From: Tersicoccus sp. Bi-70
GTDB taxonomy: Bacteria > Actinomycetota > Actinomycetes > Actinomycetales > Micrococcaceae
Reading direction: 5' to 3'
Length of the DNA: 64,000 nt
Assembly (NCBI RefSeq): GCF_001968825.1
Contig: NZ_MIEU01000011.1
Coordinates: 62,001-126,000, forward strand
Shown: positions 24,078 through 33,441 of the stretch, piece after piece
How the letters are laid out: each line of letters begins with the position of its first letter
How positions within the stretch are numbered: the stretch's first letter is position 1
Notes under the pieces: model-generated
Database searches by the model: none
What the model saw: the letters and a program-made list of their open reading frames with translations, nothing else
Told to the model about the DNA's origin: nothing
Program-made: the position numbers and the translations under genes

Positions 24078-24959
24078 TCAGGCACCCTTCTTCTTCGATG
24101 CGCTCGACGCCGTCTTCGAGGCCCGTGCCCCGGAGGAGGCGGCCGCCTTCTTCTCCCCCGCGCCGGCACCGCGCTTGCGGTCGATGCTCTTCTTCAGCGC
24201 CTCCATCAGGTCGACCACGTCGCCGCCCTCGTCGGACTCGTCCTCGTCGGCCTTGCCGAACGTGGTGGACGTGTCGAACGCGTCGCCCTGCTCGAGCTTC
24301 TCGTCGATGAGGTGCTGCAGCTCGGCCTGGTAGTCGTCCTCGAACTCCTCGGGATGGAAGTCGCCGCTGAACTGCTCGACCAGCGCGGCGGACATCTTCA
24401 GCTCCTGCGGGGAGATCTTCGCCCTGCTCGTGACCGCCGGGAAGTCCACCTCGCGCACCTCGTCGGCCCACAGCATGGCCTGCAGCACCATCACCTTGCC
24501 GCGGGTGCGCAGCGCGCCGAGCCGCGTCTTCTGCCGCAGCGAGAACTTCACGATCGCGGTCTGATCCGCCTTCTCCAGCGTCTCGCGCAGCAGCAGGTAG
24601 GACTTCGGGGACTTGCCCACCGGCTCGAGGAAGTACGGCTTCTCGAACATGATGGGGTCGACCTGGTCGTTCGGGACGAACTGGACGACGTCGATCTCGT
24701 TGTGCTCCGAGGCCGGCAGGGACTTGAAGTCCTCGTCGGTGACGATGACGGTGCGGTCGCCGTCGTCGTACGCCTTGTCGATGTGCTGGTACTCGACCTT
24801 CTCCCCGCACACCTCGCAACGCCGCTCGTAGCGGATGCGGCCGCCGTCGGCGTCGTGCACCTGGTGGAACTTCACGTCGTGGTCCTCGGTGGCGCCGTAC
24901 AGCTTCACCGGCACGTTCACCAGTCCGAACGTGATGGCGCCGGTCCAGATGGGTCTCAT
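24078..24959 (-). CDS. ku: Non-homologous end-joining protein Ku
   Basis: Bacterial Ku forms a homodimeric ring on DNA ends and recruits LigD. The protein starts MRPIWTGAITFGLVNVPVKLY, typical of the family, and has 293 residues from this ATG. Two further ATGs at 24965 and 24968 would add two or three residues; none has a clear ribosome-binding site. The Ku core spans about 1-255 and is followed by an acidic stretch and a Lys/Ala-rich basic C-terminal tail, a region that binds DNA in other actinobacterial Ku proteins. It is divergent from ligD, 82 bases apart. Confidence 0.93.
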   Translation of the reverse strand: MRPIWTGAITFGLVNVPVKLYGATEDHDVKFHQVHDADGGRIRYERRCEVCGEKVEYQHIDKAYDDGDRTVIVTDEDFKSLPASEHNEIDVVQFVPNDQVDPIMFEKPYFLEPVGKSPKSYLLLRETLEKADQTAIVKFSLRQKTRLGALRTRGKVMVLQAMLWADEVREVDFPAVTSRAKISPQELKMSAALVEQFSGDFHPEEFEDDYQAELQHLIDEKLEQGDAFDTSTTFGKADEDESDEGGDVVDLMEALKKSIDRKRGAGAGEKKAAASSGARASKTASSASKKKGA

Positions 24960-25041
24960 GGGCATCATTGAAACACCACGGCGTTCACGTCGTACAGGAA
25001 CGGGCAGCATCGCGGGAACGAGGGGCACCGAGGGAGGCACG

Positions 25042-27672
25042 ATGGCGGCAGGGCAGCAGACGGTCGAGATCGGCGGGCGACGGCTGCGGGTGAGCAACCT
25101 GGAGAAGGTGCTCTACCCCGCGACGGGCACGACGAAGGCCGAGGTGCTGCACTACTACGCGCAGGTGGCGCACGTGCTGATCCCGCAGGCCGCCTGGCGA
25201 CCGGTGACCCGCAAGCGCTGGGTCAACGGGGTCGGCACCGCGTCCGAGCCCGGCCAGGTCTTCTTCCGCAAGGACCTCGAGGACGCGGCACCGGAGTGGA
25301 TCCCCCGCGGGCGGATCGAGCACCGCACCAGCGCCAACGTCTACCCCCTGGCCAACGAGCCGGCGGTCCTGGCGTGGTTCGGTCAGCTCGCGGCCCTGGA
25401 GATCCACACCCCGCAGTGGCGCTTCGACCCGGCATTCCGGCCCCGCAACCCGGACCGGATGGTCCTCGACCTGGATCCCGGCCCCGGCGCGGGACTCGCG
25501 GAGTGCGCCGAGGTCGCCCGGCTGTGCCGGCAGATCCTCGACGCGATGGACCTCGACGCGGTGCCGGTGACGTCCGGATCGAAGGGCATCCACCTGTACG
25601 CCGAGCTCGCCGGGACGGCGACGTCCGAGCAGGTCAGCCAGGTGGCCCACGAACTCGCCCGGGCACTGGAGGCGGACCACCCGGACCTCGTCGTCAGCGA
25701 CATGAAGAAGACGCTGCGGGCCGGCAAGGTGCTCGTGGACTGGAGCCAGAACAACGCGAACAAGACCACGGTGTGCCCCTACTCCCTGCGCGGCCGCGAG
25801 CACCCGATGGTCGCCGCCCCGCGGACCTGGGAGGAGCTGGACGACCCCGGCCTGGAGCAGCTGGATCTCGACGCGGTGCTCGAGCGGGTAGCCGACGGGC
25901 TCGACCCGATCGCCGCGCAGGGCTGGGTCGGCTCCCTCACGACGGAGCACGTGCGCACCGCCGGCGCGAGGTCGAGCGCCGCGGACGGGTCCGACGACGA
26001 GTCCGAGGACGACGCCGGCGCTGATCTGCTCGCCACCTACCGGGCCAAGCGTGATGCGGGGAAGACGCCCGAGCCGGTGCCGGAGACGCCGGCCCGGGGG
26101 AAGCACGAGCAGCCCACCGCCGGCTCCGACGCGGACAACCCGCCCACGTTCGTCATCCAGGAGCACCACGCCCGGCGGCTGCACTGGGATTTCCGGCTCG
26201 AGCACGCCGGCGTCCTCGTCTCCTGGGCGGTCCCCAAGGGTCCGCCGCTGAGCACGAGCGAGAACCGCCTGGCGGTGCAGACCGAGGACCACCCGCTCGA
26301 GTACGGCACGTTCGCGGGCACCATCCCGAAGGGCGAGTACGGCGGCGGCGAGGTCACCATCTGGGACCACGGAACGTACGAGCTGCAGAAGTGGCGGGAC
26401 GGCAAGGAGGTCATCGCCGTCGTGCACGGGCAGCCCGACGGCGGCCTCGGCGGCGTGCCGCGCCGCTTCGCCTTCATCCACGCGACCGGCATGGGCGGGG
26501 ACGCGAAGAACTGGCTCCTGCACCTGATGAAGGACCAGCCCGGCGACGAGGACGGACAGGCAGAGTCCGGCACGACGAGCGGTGCGGAGTCCGGCACGGC
26601 GAGCGACACGACGCCGGCCCGGAAGCCGAAGTCACGGTCGGACGCACCGGAGCACCCGTCGGCGTCCCCCGCGGACGACGAGCCGACGGCCGACGTCGAG
26701 CCGATCGCCCCGATGCTCGCGACCGCCGGCGCGGTCGAGGATCTGCGGGGAGCGGACTGGGCCTTCGAGATGAAGTGGGACGGCGTCCGGGTGATCGCCA
26801 CGGTGACGACCGAGGGCGTCACGCTGGCCGCCCGGCACGGCGCGGACACCACCGCCACCTACCCGGAACTGGCCGAACTGGCCGAGCGGATCGACCCCGA
26901 GGTCCTCGCCGCGGGTCCGGTCGTGCTCGACGGCGAGGTCGTCGCGCTCGGCGCCGGCAATCGGCCGGATTTCGGCCGGCTGCAGAATCGGATGGGCCTC
27001 ACCCGTCCGCGCGACGTGACCGCGGCGATGCGCCGCACGCCCGTGCACGTCATGCTGTTCGACGTGCTGCACCTGGGCGGGCGGTCCCTGCTGCGCACTT
27101 CGTACCGGAAGCGGCGTGCGCTGCTGGCCGAGGCGGTCCGGGAGGGCGGCCACGTGCACGTCCCGGACGCGTTCGAGGGTTCCGTGGAGGAGGCCGTCGA
27201 AGCGAGTCAGGAGCTGAAGCTCGAGGGCGTCGTCGCCAAGAAGCTCGCCAGCGTCTACCAGCCCGGCCAGCGCGCCCGCACCTGGATCAAGCTGAAGAAC
27301 CAGACCCACCAGGAGGTCGTCGTCATCGGCTGGCGGGCGGGCAAGGGCGGACGGACCGGGAGCATCGGCTCCCTGCTCGTCGCGGTGCCGGACGAGGACG
27401 GTGTGCTGCGGTACGCGGGCCGGGTCGGCAGCGGCCTGAACGACGAGACGCTCACCGCGATGCGGCACGACTTCGCCGCCGCCGAACGGAAGACCCCGGC
27501 CGCCGAGGGGGTGCCCGCCGCGGACGCACGGGACGCGACCTGGATCCGCGCGGACCGGGTCGCCGAGGTCAGCTACGGCGAGCTGACCCGCGACCACCGG
27601 CTGCGGCACCCCGTGTGGCGGGGCTGGCGGCCGGACAAGGACGCGGCCGACGTCGCGTGGGAGATCCCCTGA
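25042..27672 (+). CDS. ligD: Multifunctional NHEJ DNA ligase D (polymerase-phosphoesterase-ligase)
   Basis: LigD processes and seals double-strand breaks with Ku. The 876-residue protein has the mycobacterial domain order. The primase-like polymerase covers about 1-300, with DLDPGPG and VLVDWSQNNANKTTVCPYSLRG. The 3'-phosphoesterase covers about 370-500 and begins FVIQEHHARRLHWDFRLEH. The ATP-dependent ligase covers about 560-876, with nucleophile Lys578 in FEMKWDGVR and GEVVAL downstream. Linkers between domains are acidic and low in complexity. The ATG is set by GGGAGG eight bases upstream; a longer frame upstream lies inside ku. A shared divergent promoter with ku is likely. Confidence 0.95.
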   Translation: MAAGQQTVEIGGRRLRVSNLEKVLYPATGTTKAEVLHYYAQVAHVLIPQAAWRPVTRKRWVNGVGTASEPGQVFFRKDLEDAAPEWIPRGRIEHRTSANVYPLANEPAVLAWFGQLAALEIHTPQWRFDPAFRPRNPDRMVLDLDPGPGAGLAECAEVARLCRQILDAMDLDAVPVTSGSKGIHLYAELAGTATSEQVSQVAHELARALEADHPDLVVSDMKKTLRAGKVLVDWSQNNANKTTVCPYSLRGREHPMVAAPRTWEELDDPGLEQLDLDAVLERVADGLDPIAAQGWVGSLTTEHVRTAGARSSAADGSDDESEDDAGADLLATYRAKRDAGKTPEPVPETPARGKHEQPTAGSDADNPPTFVIQEHHARRLHWDFRLEHAGVLVSWAVPKGPPLSTSENRLAVQTEDHPLEYGTFAGTIPKGEYGGGEVTIWDHGTYELQKWRDGKEVIAVVHGQPDGGLGGVPRRFAFIHATGMGGDAKNWLLHLMKDQPGDEDGQAESGTTSGAESGTASDTTPARKPKSRSDAPEHPSASPADDEPTADVEPIAPMLATAGAVEDLRGADWAFEMKWDGVRVIATVTTEGVTLAARHGADTTATYPELAELAERIDPEVLAAGPVVLDGEVVALGAGNRPDFGRLQNRMGLTRPRDVTAAMRRTPVHVMLFDVLHLGGRSLLRTSYRKRRALLAEAVREGGHVHVPDAFEGSVEEAVEASQELKLEGVVAKKLASVYQPGQRARTWIKLKNQTHQEVVVIGWRAGKGGRTGSIGSLLVAVPDEDGVLRYAGRVGSGLNDETLTAMRHDFAAAERKTPAAEGVPAADARDATWIRADRVAEVSYGELTRDHRLRHPVWRGWRPDKDAADVAWEIP

Positions 27673-27774
27673 CGCACGGACGGTGACGAACGGCCCGTGA
27701 CGCCGGCCGGGACACGCCGAGACGCGCCGAGATGGCGCCGCGGCTGCAGCGGCCGCGACCGGCACCATGGGTGC

Positions 27775-28809
27775 GTGAAACCCCAGGCCGGCGCCCCCGC
27801 CGACATCGTCGTCGCCGTCAATCCCACCGCTGCCTTCGGCCGCCACGGTGACGTCGGTGCCCGCGTGGCGCAGCGACTCGAGGACGCCGGGCACCGCGTG
27901 AGCACCCTGGTCCGCGACGACTGGGCGGCCCTGCTCGCCGCCGCCCGTAAGGCCGTCGCCGGGCTCGGCTCGGCGGTCGGCCCGGCGGCACTCGTCGTCG
28001 TCGGCGGGGACGGCATGGTCAACCTCGCCGCCAACGCGACGGCCGGCACCGGAGTGCCGATCGGCTTGATCCCCACCGGTACCGGCAACGACTTCGCCCG
28101 CACGCTCGGCATCCCGCACGCCGCCCCGGACGCCGCGATGGACCTGCTGCTCGCCGCCCTGGCCGGCGATCCCGAGAGCGCTGACCCCGCGGGCGGCGGC
28201 TCCCGGGCGGGCGAGCGCCCGGCCGGTGCCGCGGCGGGAACCGCCGTCGGCCGACCCGTGAGCACCGGTCCGGCCGTCGTGGACGCCGCCCTGATCACCT
28301 CCGCGACGGGCGAGCGCTGGTTCGCCTGCTCCCTCTCGGCCGGGTTCGACGCGCGGGTGAACGACCGCGCCAACCGGATGCGTCGGCCCTCCGGCCGGTC
28401 CCGCTACGTCGTCGCCCTGCTCGCCGAGCTGGCCCGGCTGCGGCCCGTCGCCTACCGCCTGGACCTGGACGGGCAGCGCTGGGAGACGCCCGCGGTCCTC
28501 GTCAGCATCGGCAACGGCGTGAGTCTGGGCGGCGGCATGAGGGTGACGCCGGATGCGCGCCTGGACGACGGGCTGGTCGACGTCATGGTCGTCGCACCGC
28601 TCGGCCGGCTCGCGCTGCTGCGCATCTTCCCGCGCGTGTTCTCCGGCACCCACGTGACCGATCGGCGGGTGACCATCCGCCGCGCCGCGCGGGTGCGGAT
28701 CGAGGCGGAGGACGTCGTCGCCTTCGCCGACGGGGAGCGGATCGGCCCGCTGCCGGTCGAGGTCACCGTCGTCCCGGGTGCCCTGCGCGTCTGGGCGGCA
28801 CGCGCCTGA
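27775..28809 (+). CDS. Diacylglycerol kinase family lipid kinase
   Basis: The protein of about 344 residues has the DAGK catalytic fold. It starts DIVVAVNPTAAFGRHGD and contains the nucleotide-binding GGDGMVNLAANA and the GTGNDFARTLG motif. A Gly/Ala-rich insertion of about 35 residues interrupts the fold after residue 130. Substrates in this family are diacylglycerol or other lipids such as those used for phosphatidylinositol-type lipids; the precise one is open. The GTG at 27775 lacks a clear ribosome-binding site. An earlier GTG at 27697 would add 26 unlikely residues. Confidence 0.85.
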   Translation: MKPQAGAPADIVVAVNPTAAFGRHGDVGARVAQRLEDAGHRVSTLVRDDWAALLAAARKAVAGLGSAVGPAALVVVGGDGMVNLAANATAGTGVPIGLIPTGTGNDFARTLGIPHAAPDAAMDLLLAALAGDPESADPAGGGSRAGERPAGAAAGTAVGRPVSTGPAVVDAALITSATGERWFACSLSAGFDARVNDRANRMRRPSGRSRYVVALLAELARLRPVAYRLDLDGQRWETPAVLVSIGNGVSLGGGMRVTPDARLDDGLVDVMVVAPLGRLALLRIFPRVFSGTHVTDRRVTIRRAARVRIEAEDVVAFADGERIGPLPVEVTVVPGALRVWAARA

Positions 28810-28832
28810 CGGGTCGCCGGCGAGCCGGTGCG

Positions 28833-29492
28833 TCAGTGCGTCAGCCCGGAGACCAGGTTGATCGTCGTGGCCAGCACGATCGCGCCGAGCAGGTAGGAGA
28901 GCAGCCCGTGCCGCAGCACCGTGCCCCGCACGGCGTCGGTCTTCAGCGCGGTGTCGGAGACCTGGAAGGCCATGCCCACGGTGAACGCCAGGTACGCGAA
29001 GTCCGCGTACATCGGGGGCTTCTCCTGGTTGAAGTCGACCCCAGCGCGGTCCCGGTAGAAGAGCGACGCGTACCGCAGGGTGAAGAGCGTGTGGACGAGG
29101 AACCAGGACAGGGCGATGCTGCCCAGGGCCAGCGCCACGATCAGGCTCTTGGTGTTCCCGTCGGCGTGGGAGGCGTCGATGAGGATGAGACCCACGCCGG
29201 CGAAGCTCGCCACCGTCGCCGTGAGCACGAGGGCGTCGGAGAGCCCCCGCCCCGGATCCTCCCGCCGGGCGTGCGCCGACGTCGCCGTGGCGTCGAGCCG
29301 ACCGATCACGGCCCACACCCAGATCAGGTAGGTCGCCGAGGCCGCGGCCCAGCCGAACACCGGGGCGTACACCCCGTCGCCGAGCACCGTCACCAGCACC
29401 GCCACGGCCAGGCCGACGACGACCATCACGCTCAGCCGCAGCCGCGAGTGGTGGCGGGGGGTGTCGAATCGTCGGGGGGAGGGACCGCTCAT
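28833..29492 (-). CDS. DUF1345 family membrane protein
   Basis: The 219-residue protein has five or six membrane helices and the DUF1345 segments ALGSIALSWFLVHTLFTLRYASLFYRD and FAYLAFTVGMAFQVSDTAL. The loop between them carries FNQEKPPMYADF, typical of the family. Function is unknown. It ends 24 bases from the convergent lipid-kinase gene. The ATG at 29490-29492 was chosen within a longer open frame because the translated part upstream is Arg-rich and not protein-like. Confidence 0.8.
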   Translation of the reverse strand: MSGPSPRRFDTPRHHSRLRLSVMVVVGLAVAVLVTVLGDGVYAPVFGWAAASATYLIWVWAVIGRLDATATSAHARREDPGRGLSDALVLTATVASFAGVGLILIDASHADGNTKSLIVALALGSIALSWFLVHTLFTLRYASLFYRDRAGVDFNQEKPPMYADFAYLAFTVGMAFQVSDTALKTDAVRGTVLRHGLLSYLLGAIVLATTINLVSGLTH

Positions 29493-29584
29493 GGGGGCGA
29501 TGATGACACAGGCGCCTGCCCCCGGGCCGGACGACGCCCGAGGATCGACACCGACAGGTCGAACCCGGGCGAGAGAGGTGGCCG

Positions 29585-30232
29585 TCAGTGCAGCATCGGC
29601 AGCCAGGCGAGCGCGACGACGACGCCGAGCGCCACGCCGCCGATCACCTGAGCGCGGGTGTGCACACGCATCCGCACCCGGGACCACGCCACCACCACGG
29701 GCACGGCGAGCATCGCCCACCACGGCCCGCCGAGCCACCCGGCCAGCGTCACGGACACCGAGGCGGCGACGGCGGCGTGGGCGGAGATCTTCCACCACAG
29801 ATTGACGACGAGCACCACGACCAGGCCCGTGGCGATGCCGCCCATGACGACGTAGAGGGCGCCCGGCGAGTGCAGCACCACGAGCAGGACCATGCCGACG
29901 CCACCGGAGACGAGCGTGCCGATGTACACGGGCGTCCGCTCGGTGCGCTCGGGCACGTAGTGGCCACTCAGCCGGCCACGCCGGGCGAGCACGACGATCA
30001 CCGTCATCGGCAGCGCGATGGTGAAGCCGACGGCGACGACGGCGGCCAGCAGGGTGCGGGCCGTGACGCCGTGGGCGAGGGCGGCGATCGCCATCAGCAG
30101 GGAGGCGAGCACCGGCGGTGCGAGGACCTCGGACGCCACCCGGGCGAGCCGGTCCGCGGCCGTCGTGGACGCCGAGGGCGACGTCGAGCGTCCCGTCGCG
30201 GGAGGGATGCCGGGCCCGGGCGTCCGCGGCAT
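29585..30232 (-). CDS. PAP2-like phosphatase membrane protein
   Basis: The 215-residue protein has about six helices. The PAP2 lipid-phosphatase signature is partly visible: KISAHAAVAASVSV (motif 2-like, with His) and WSRVRMRVHTRAQVIGG (motif 3-like SRxxxxxHxxxxVxxG). The motif 1 KxxxxxxRP is replaced by RRGRLSGHYVPERTER. It probably removes phosphate from lipids such as undecaprenyl or phosphatidyl species, if active. It lies one base after the AI-2E-family gene and is likely co-transcribed. Confidence 0.72.
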   Translation of the reverse strand: MPRTPGPGIPPATGRSTSPSASTTAADRLARVASEVLAPPVLASLLMAIAALAHGVTARTLLAAVVAVGFTIALPMTVIVVLARRGRLSGHYVPERTERTPVYIGTLVSGGVGMVLLVVLHSPGALYVVMGGIATGLVVVLVVNLWWKISAHAAVAASVSVTLAGWLGGPWWAMLAVPVVVAWSRVRMRVHTRAQVIGGVALGVVVALAWLPMLH

Positions 30233-30233
30233 G

Positions 30234-31559
30234 TCAGCCCGCCGGTGCGGCGTCGTCGGGCGCCCGTGGGGAACTGGAGATGAAGGCGTTCACCCAGCGC
30301 GCCCGCGGGTCGGCATCCACGAGCAGCGCCTTGAGCAGCAGGGTCGCCGGCAGCGCGACCAGCGCGCCGATCCACCCGAGCACCCAGTACCAGAACATCA
30401 GCGACAGGAACGACATCGCCGGCGTCACGCCAACGGACTCGCCCGTGAACTTCGGCTGGATGATCGACTGGATCACGAAGTTGAGCAGGCTGTAGGCGAT
30501 CACGACGGCGAGCGCGGAGACCCAGCCGCCGTCGAGCAGGGCGAGCAGGGCGGGCGGCACGAGGCCGATCACGAACCCGATGTTGGGGATGTAGTTCGTC
30601 AGGAACGCCAGCACCCCCCACGCCCAGATCAGCGGGACCCCGATCAGAGAGAGGGCGATGACGTCGAGCACCGCGACGATCAGCCCGAACACCGTGGTGA
30701 CGAGCCAGTAGCGCCGCACGCCCTGGGCAAAGGACCGCAGCGCGGTGGTGATGTGGGGGCGGCTCCGGGCGATCAGACCGAGCCGGTGCGGCAGGGACAC
30801 CGAGTCGAGGGTGAGGAAGAAGACGGCGAGGATGAGGGTCGCGACGGCGCCGCTGACCGCCGTGACGTTGGAGAGCACCGGGGTCAGCAGGCTCATCACG
30901 CTCCCGGCGTTGACCCCGCTCAGGCCCTGCTGGATCATCGAGGCGCTCAACCCGAGCCCGTCCAGCCAGGTGAGCGCCTGCCGCCAGAGCGAGACGAAGG
31001 CGTCGTTGTGGTCCGGCAGTTCGATGACGAGCTGGCTGACGGCCCAGCCGGCGAGCAGGAAGAAGCCGAGGATGATCCCGACGACGATGACGAGGGACAC
31101 GGTCGCCGCGATGAGCCGGTGCACGAACCGCTCGAGCCACTGCTGCAGCGGGTAGACGACGATCAGCAGGTTCAGGCCCAGGAAGACGGGGGCGACGACG
31201 TCCTTCGCGGCCTGCACGAAGAGCAGCACGACGATCAGGCCGGCCAGGCCGAGGACGACGGTGAGGAAGCGGGGGACGCGGCGGTGCGGGGCGGCTCCCC
31301 GGTCGGTCCGGTCGTCCGCCGGGCCGGTCACCGGCGCTGACGCCCGCGGTCCGGCGTCGTCGTCCTGTCCGGTGTCGGCGGGCGCCTCGGTGTCGTCGTC
31401 CTGCCCGGTGTCCGCGGGCGCCGCGTTCGCGGGCATGGCGGACACGGCGCTCGACCCGGTGTCGCCGGTACTGTCGGCACCGACGTCGCCGGCGTCGTCG
31501 TGGGATCGGCCGCCGTCGAGAGCGGTGGGATGCGTGCCGGGCCGGTCGCGGTCACTCAC
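30234..31559 (-). CDS. AI-2E family transporter-like membrane protein
   Basis: The 441-residue protein begins with a disordered region of about 90 residues containing two copies of ADTGQDDD. The AI-2E/PerM domain follows with about eight helices. Visible family segments include VFLGLNLLIVVYPLQQWLERF, LAFLTNYIPNIGFVIGLVPPALLALL and IIQPKFTGESVGVTPAMSFLSLMFWYWVLGWIGALVALPATL. The name does not prove autoinducer transport; many members are ion/proton antiporters or are uncharacterised. The GTG start overlaps the SRAP stop by four bases. Confidence 0.88.
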   Translation of the reverse strand: MSDRDRPGTHPTALDGGRSHDDAGDVGADSTGDTGSSAVSAMPANAAPADTGQDDDTEAPADTGQDDDAGPRASAPVTGPADDRTDRGAAPHRRVPRFLTVVLGLAGLIVVLLFVQAAKDVVAPVFLGLNLLIVVYPLQQWLERFVHRLIAATVSLVIVVGIILGFFLLAGWAVSQLVIELPDHNDAFVSLWRQALTWLDGLGLSASMIQQGLSGVNAGSVMSLLTPVLSNVTAVSGAVATLILAVFFLTLDSVSLPHRLGLIARSRPHITTALRSFAQGVRRYWLVTTVFGLIVAVLDVIALSLIGVPLIWAWGVLAFLTNYIPNIGFVIGLVPPALLALLDGGWVSALAVVIAYSLLNFVIQSIIQPKFTGESVGVTPAMSFLSLMFWYWVLGWIGALVALPATLLLKALLVDADPRARWVNAFISSSPRAPDDAAPAG

Positions 31560-32275
31560 GACGCGTCCTCCAGCGGCTGGATCAGGGTCGGGTCCTCGGG
31601 GTCGACGGTCCGGGTGCTGTTGACCTTCCGGTCCACGGGGTAGTGGGTCACCGTGGACGCCACGGTCGAGGAGGTGTCCTCGAGCAGCTGCACCAGGTCC
31701 GTGGCCGCCTTCCCCTCGACCGGCTCGGGGTCGAGCCACCGCTCCCAGGTCTCCGGGGCGAGGAAGACCGGCATCCGGTCGTGCACCTCGCCCGAGGCGT
31801 CGCGGGCCTCCCGGGTGATGATGGCGAAGCTGATCGCCCAGCCGTCGCCCTCCTTGCGAGCGGCGCCGACCGCGGCGGCCGCGAGCAGGCCCGATGCGCC
31901 GTCCGGGCCGTGCAGGTAGAAGGGCTGCTTGCCGTCGTCCTGCTGCTCCCACTCGAAGTAGCCGCTCATCGGGAGGATGGCGCGGGCGCCGGCGAAGGCC
32001 CGCTTGAACAGGCCGTTGGTGGCCACGGTCTCCAGCCGCGCGTTGATCGGGGCGCGACCGCCGGGCTTGCCCCACCCCGGCGTGAAGCCCCAGCTGGCCG
32101 GCTCGAGTTCGCGCTTGAGCTGGCCGTCCGTGCCGCGGTGCTCCCGGACGAGGGGCGCGACCATGGTCGGGGCCATGCTGAAGGTGGGCCGCCAGTCCTG
32201 GGCCCGGCCCCCGTCCGCGACGAAGGCCTGGATCAGGTCGTCGACGTCCTTGTCCATCGCGAAGCGTCCGCACAT
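31556..32275 (-). CDS. SRAP-domain protein (YedK/HMCES family)
   Basis: SRAP proteins form a covalent thiazolidine link to abasic sites in single-stranded DNA through Cys2. The 239-residue protein begins MCGRF, so Cys2 becomes N-terminal after Met removal. It also has the conserved Asn in NARLET, Glu in GYFEW and His in VHDRMPVF. The start must therefore be the ATG at 32273-32275 and not the one five codons upstream. It overlaps the AI-2E-like gene. No LexA box of the actinobacterial type was seen upstream. Confidence 0.92.
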   Translation of the reverse strand: MCGRFAMDKDVDDLIQAFVADGGRAQDWRPTFSMAPTMVAPLVREHRGTDGQLKRELEPASWGFTPGWGKPGGRAPINARLETVATNGLFKRAFAGARAILPMSGYFEWEQQDDGKQPFYLHGPDGASGLLAAAAVGAARKEGDGWAISFAIITREARDASGEVHDRMPVFLAPETWERWLDPEPVEGKAATDLVQLLEDTSSTVASTVTHYPVDRKVNSTRTVDPEDPTLIQPLEDAS

Positions 32276-32286
32276 GACCCCATTGT

Positions 32287-32331
32287 GCATTCCCGCCGCT
32301 GCAATCCCGCCGCTGCATTTCCACCGCTGAT
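32287..32331. repeat. Short tandem repeat upstream of the SRAP gene
   Basis: Three near copies of a 14-15 base unit (CCCGCCGCTGCA, twice well kept and once degenerate as CCACCGCTGATG) lie 11 to 56 bases upstream of the SRAP start. They would fall in its 5' untranslated region or core promoter. Confidence 0.5.
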
Positions 32332-32350
32332 GCCCACGGTGCTCGTGACG

Positions 32351-32388
32351 ACGTCCGCCCCGGGACGGAACCGGCCCGGGGCGGACGT
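32351..32388 (-). terminator. Terminator of the VOC gene
   Basis: ACGTCCGCCCCGGG (32351-32364) pairs perfectly over 14 bases with 32375-32388, with a 10-base loop. It begins 15 bases after the stop of the VOC gene on the minus strand. Confidence 0.7.
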
Positions 32389-32402
32389 GGAGAGGGTGCC
32401 GC

Positions 32403-33233
32403 CTAGACGTCGGCGGTCTGCCGCCCCGCCTGCTCTCCCTGCTCTCCCGCCCCGGCGTCGTCCTTCTTCTCCGGGGACACGAGCTGGAACCGCTCTCCGT
32501 CCGGGCCGGTGGCGCTGAGGATCCGGCCGTACTCGAAGTCCGAGGGCGGCTCCGTGACAGTGCCGCCCGCCTCGCTGATGGTGGCGACGACGGCGTCCAC
32601 GTCGGCCACGCTGAACGCCACGTTCCACATCGAGCCGCCGGCTCCGGCGCCCTCGCCGATGCCGCCGGCAGCTCGCTCGCCGCCGGCGACGGAGAACATG
32701 GCGTACTTCATGCCGCCCATGTCCAGGTCCTCGTAGGTGAAGCCGAAGACGGCCGCATAGAACCGGCGCGCGGCGTCGTAGTCCGTGCTCATCACGTCGT
32801 CCCAGGCCACGGTGCCCGGTTCGTCGACCGCGTTGAACCCGGTGTGCTGCCCGGCCTGCCACACGCCGAAGGAGGCACCGGTGGGATCGGTGTACAGCGC
32901 CATCGACCCCATCCCGCCGACCTGCATCGGCGGGGCGATCACCTGGCCACCGTTGTCGGTGACGGCCCGGTGGGTGGCGTCGATGTCGTCGGTGGCCAGG
33001 TAGGTGGTCCAGACCGTCGGGGCGCCTTCCATCCCCTCCATCTGGGGACTCAGGCCCGCCGCGAGCTGACCGCCCGCCGATGCGTTGCTGTAGCCGCCGA
33101 ACTCGGCGACCGGCTCGGAGAAGTCCCAGCCGAGGACGGCGCGATAGAACGCCTGCGTCCGGGCGATGTCGGGGACCATCATGTCGACCCAGCACGGGGT
33201 GCCGGCGGGCCACTTGTCGGGATGTGCGCTCAT
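32403..33233 (-). CDS. VOC family protein with two glyoxalase-like domains
   Basis: The 276-residue protein has two vicinal-oxygen-chelate modules: about 10-125 (GTPCWVDMMVPDIARTQAFYRAVLGWDF and YTDPTGASFGVWQ) and 140-255 (AWDDVMSTDYDAARRFYAAVFGFTYED and ATGPDGERFQLV). It resembles the CFP32-like proteins of mycobacteria. A metal-binding or small-molecule-binding role is likely; the reaction is unknown. The C-terminal tail is polar and disordered. The ATG at 33231-33233 gives a standard N terminus just before the first domain. Confidence 0.85.
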   Translation of the reverse strand: MSAHPDKWPAGTPCWVDMMVPDIARTQAFYRAVLGWDFSEPVAEFGGYSNASAGGQLAAGLSPQMEGMEGAPTVWTTYLATDDIDATHRAVTDNGGQVIAPPMQVGGMGSMALYTDPTGASFGVWQAGQHTGFNAVDEPGTVAWDDVMSTDYDAARRFYAAVFGFTYEDLDMGGMKYAMFSVAGGERAAGGIGEGAGAGGSMWNVAFSVADVDAVVATISEAGGTVTEPPSDFEYGRILSATGPDGERFQLVSPEKKDDAGAGEQGEQAGRQTADV

Positions 33234-33441
33234 GGAAGTGCTGCCTTTCGGGCGAACGGGTCCGAGGAAGGTGGACACCGCCGCAGCCGCGACCGGCCTA
33301 TGTGAACGCTGTCCACTTGGTGACGCTGCTCACCCTACGAGAATCGGCCGACGGCGACAAGGGTCCAGCGCCGCGCTTCCGGCACGGCTGCGGGGCGGGT
33401 AGATTCGGAAAACCGACAGCATGCTGATGAAAGGATGTCCC

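Noticed and set aside
32276-32402. LexA (SOS) box in front of the SRAP gene
   Set aside because: No TCGAAC-N4-GTTCGA-like site was found; only short tandem repeats are present.
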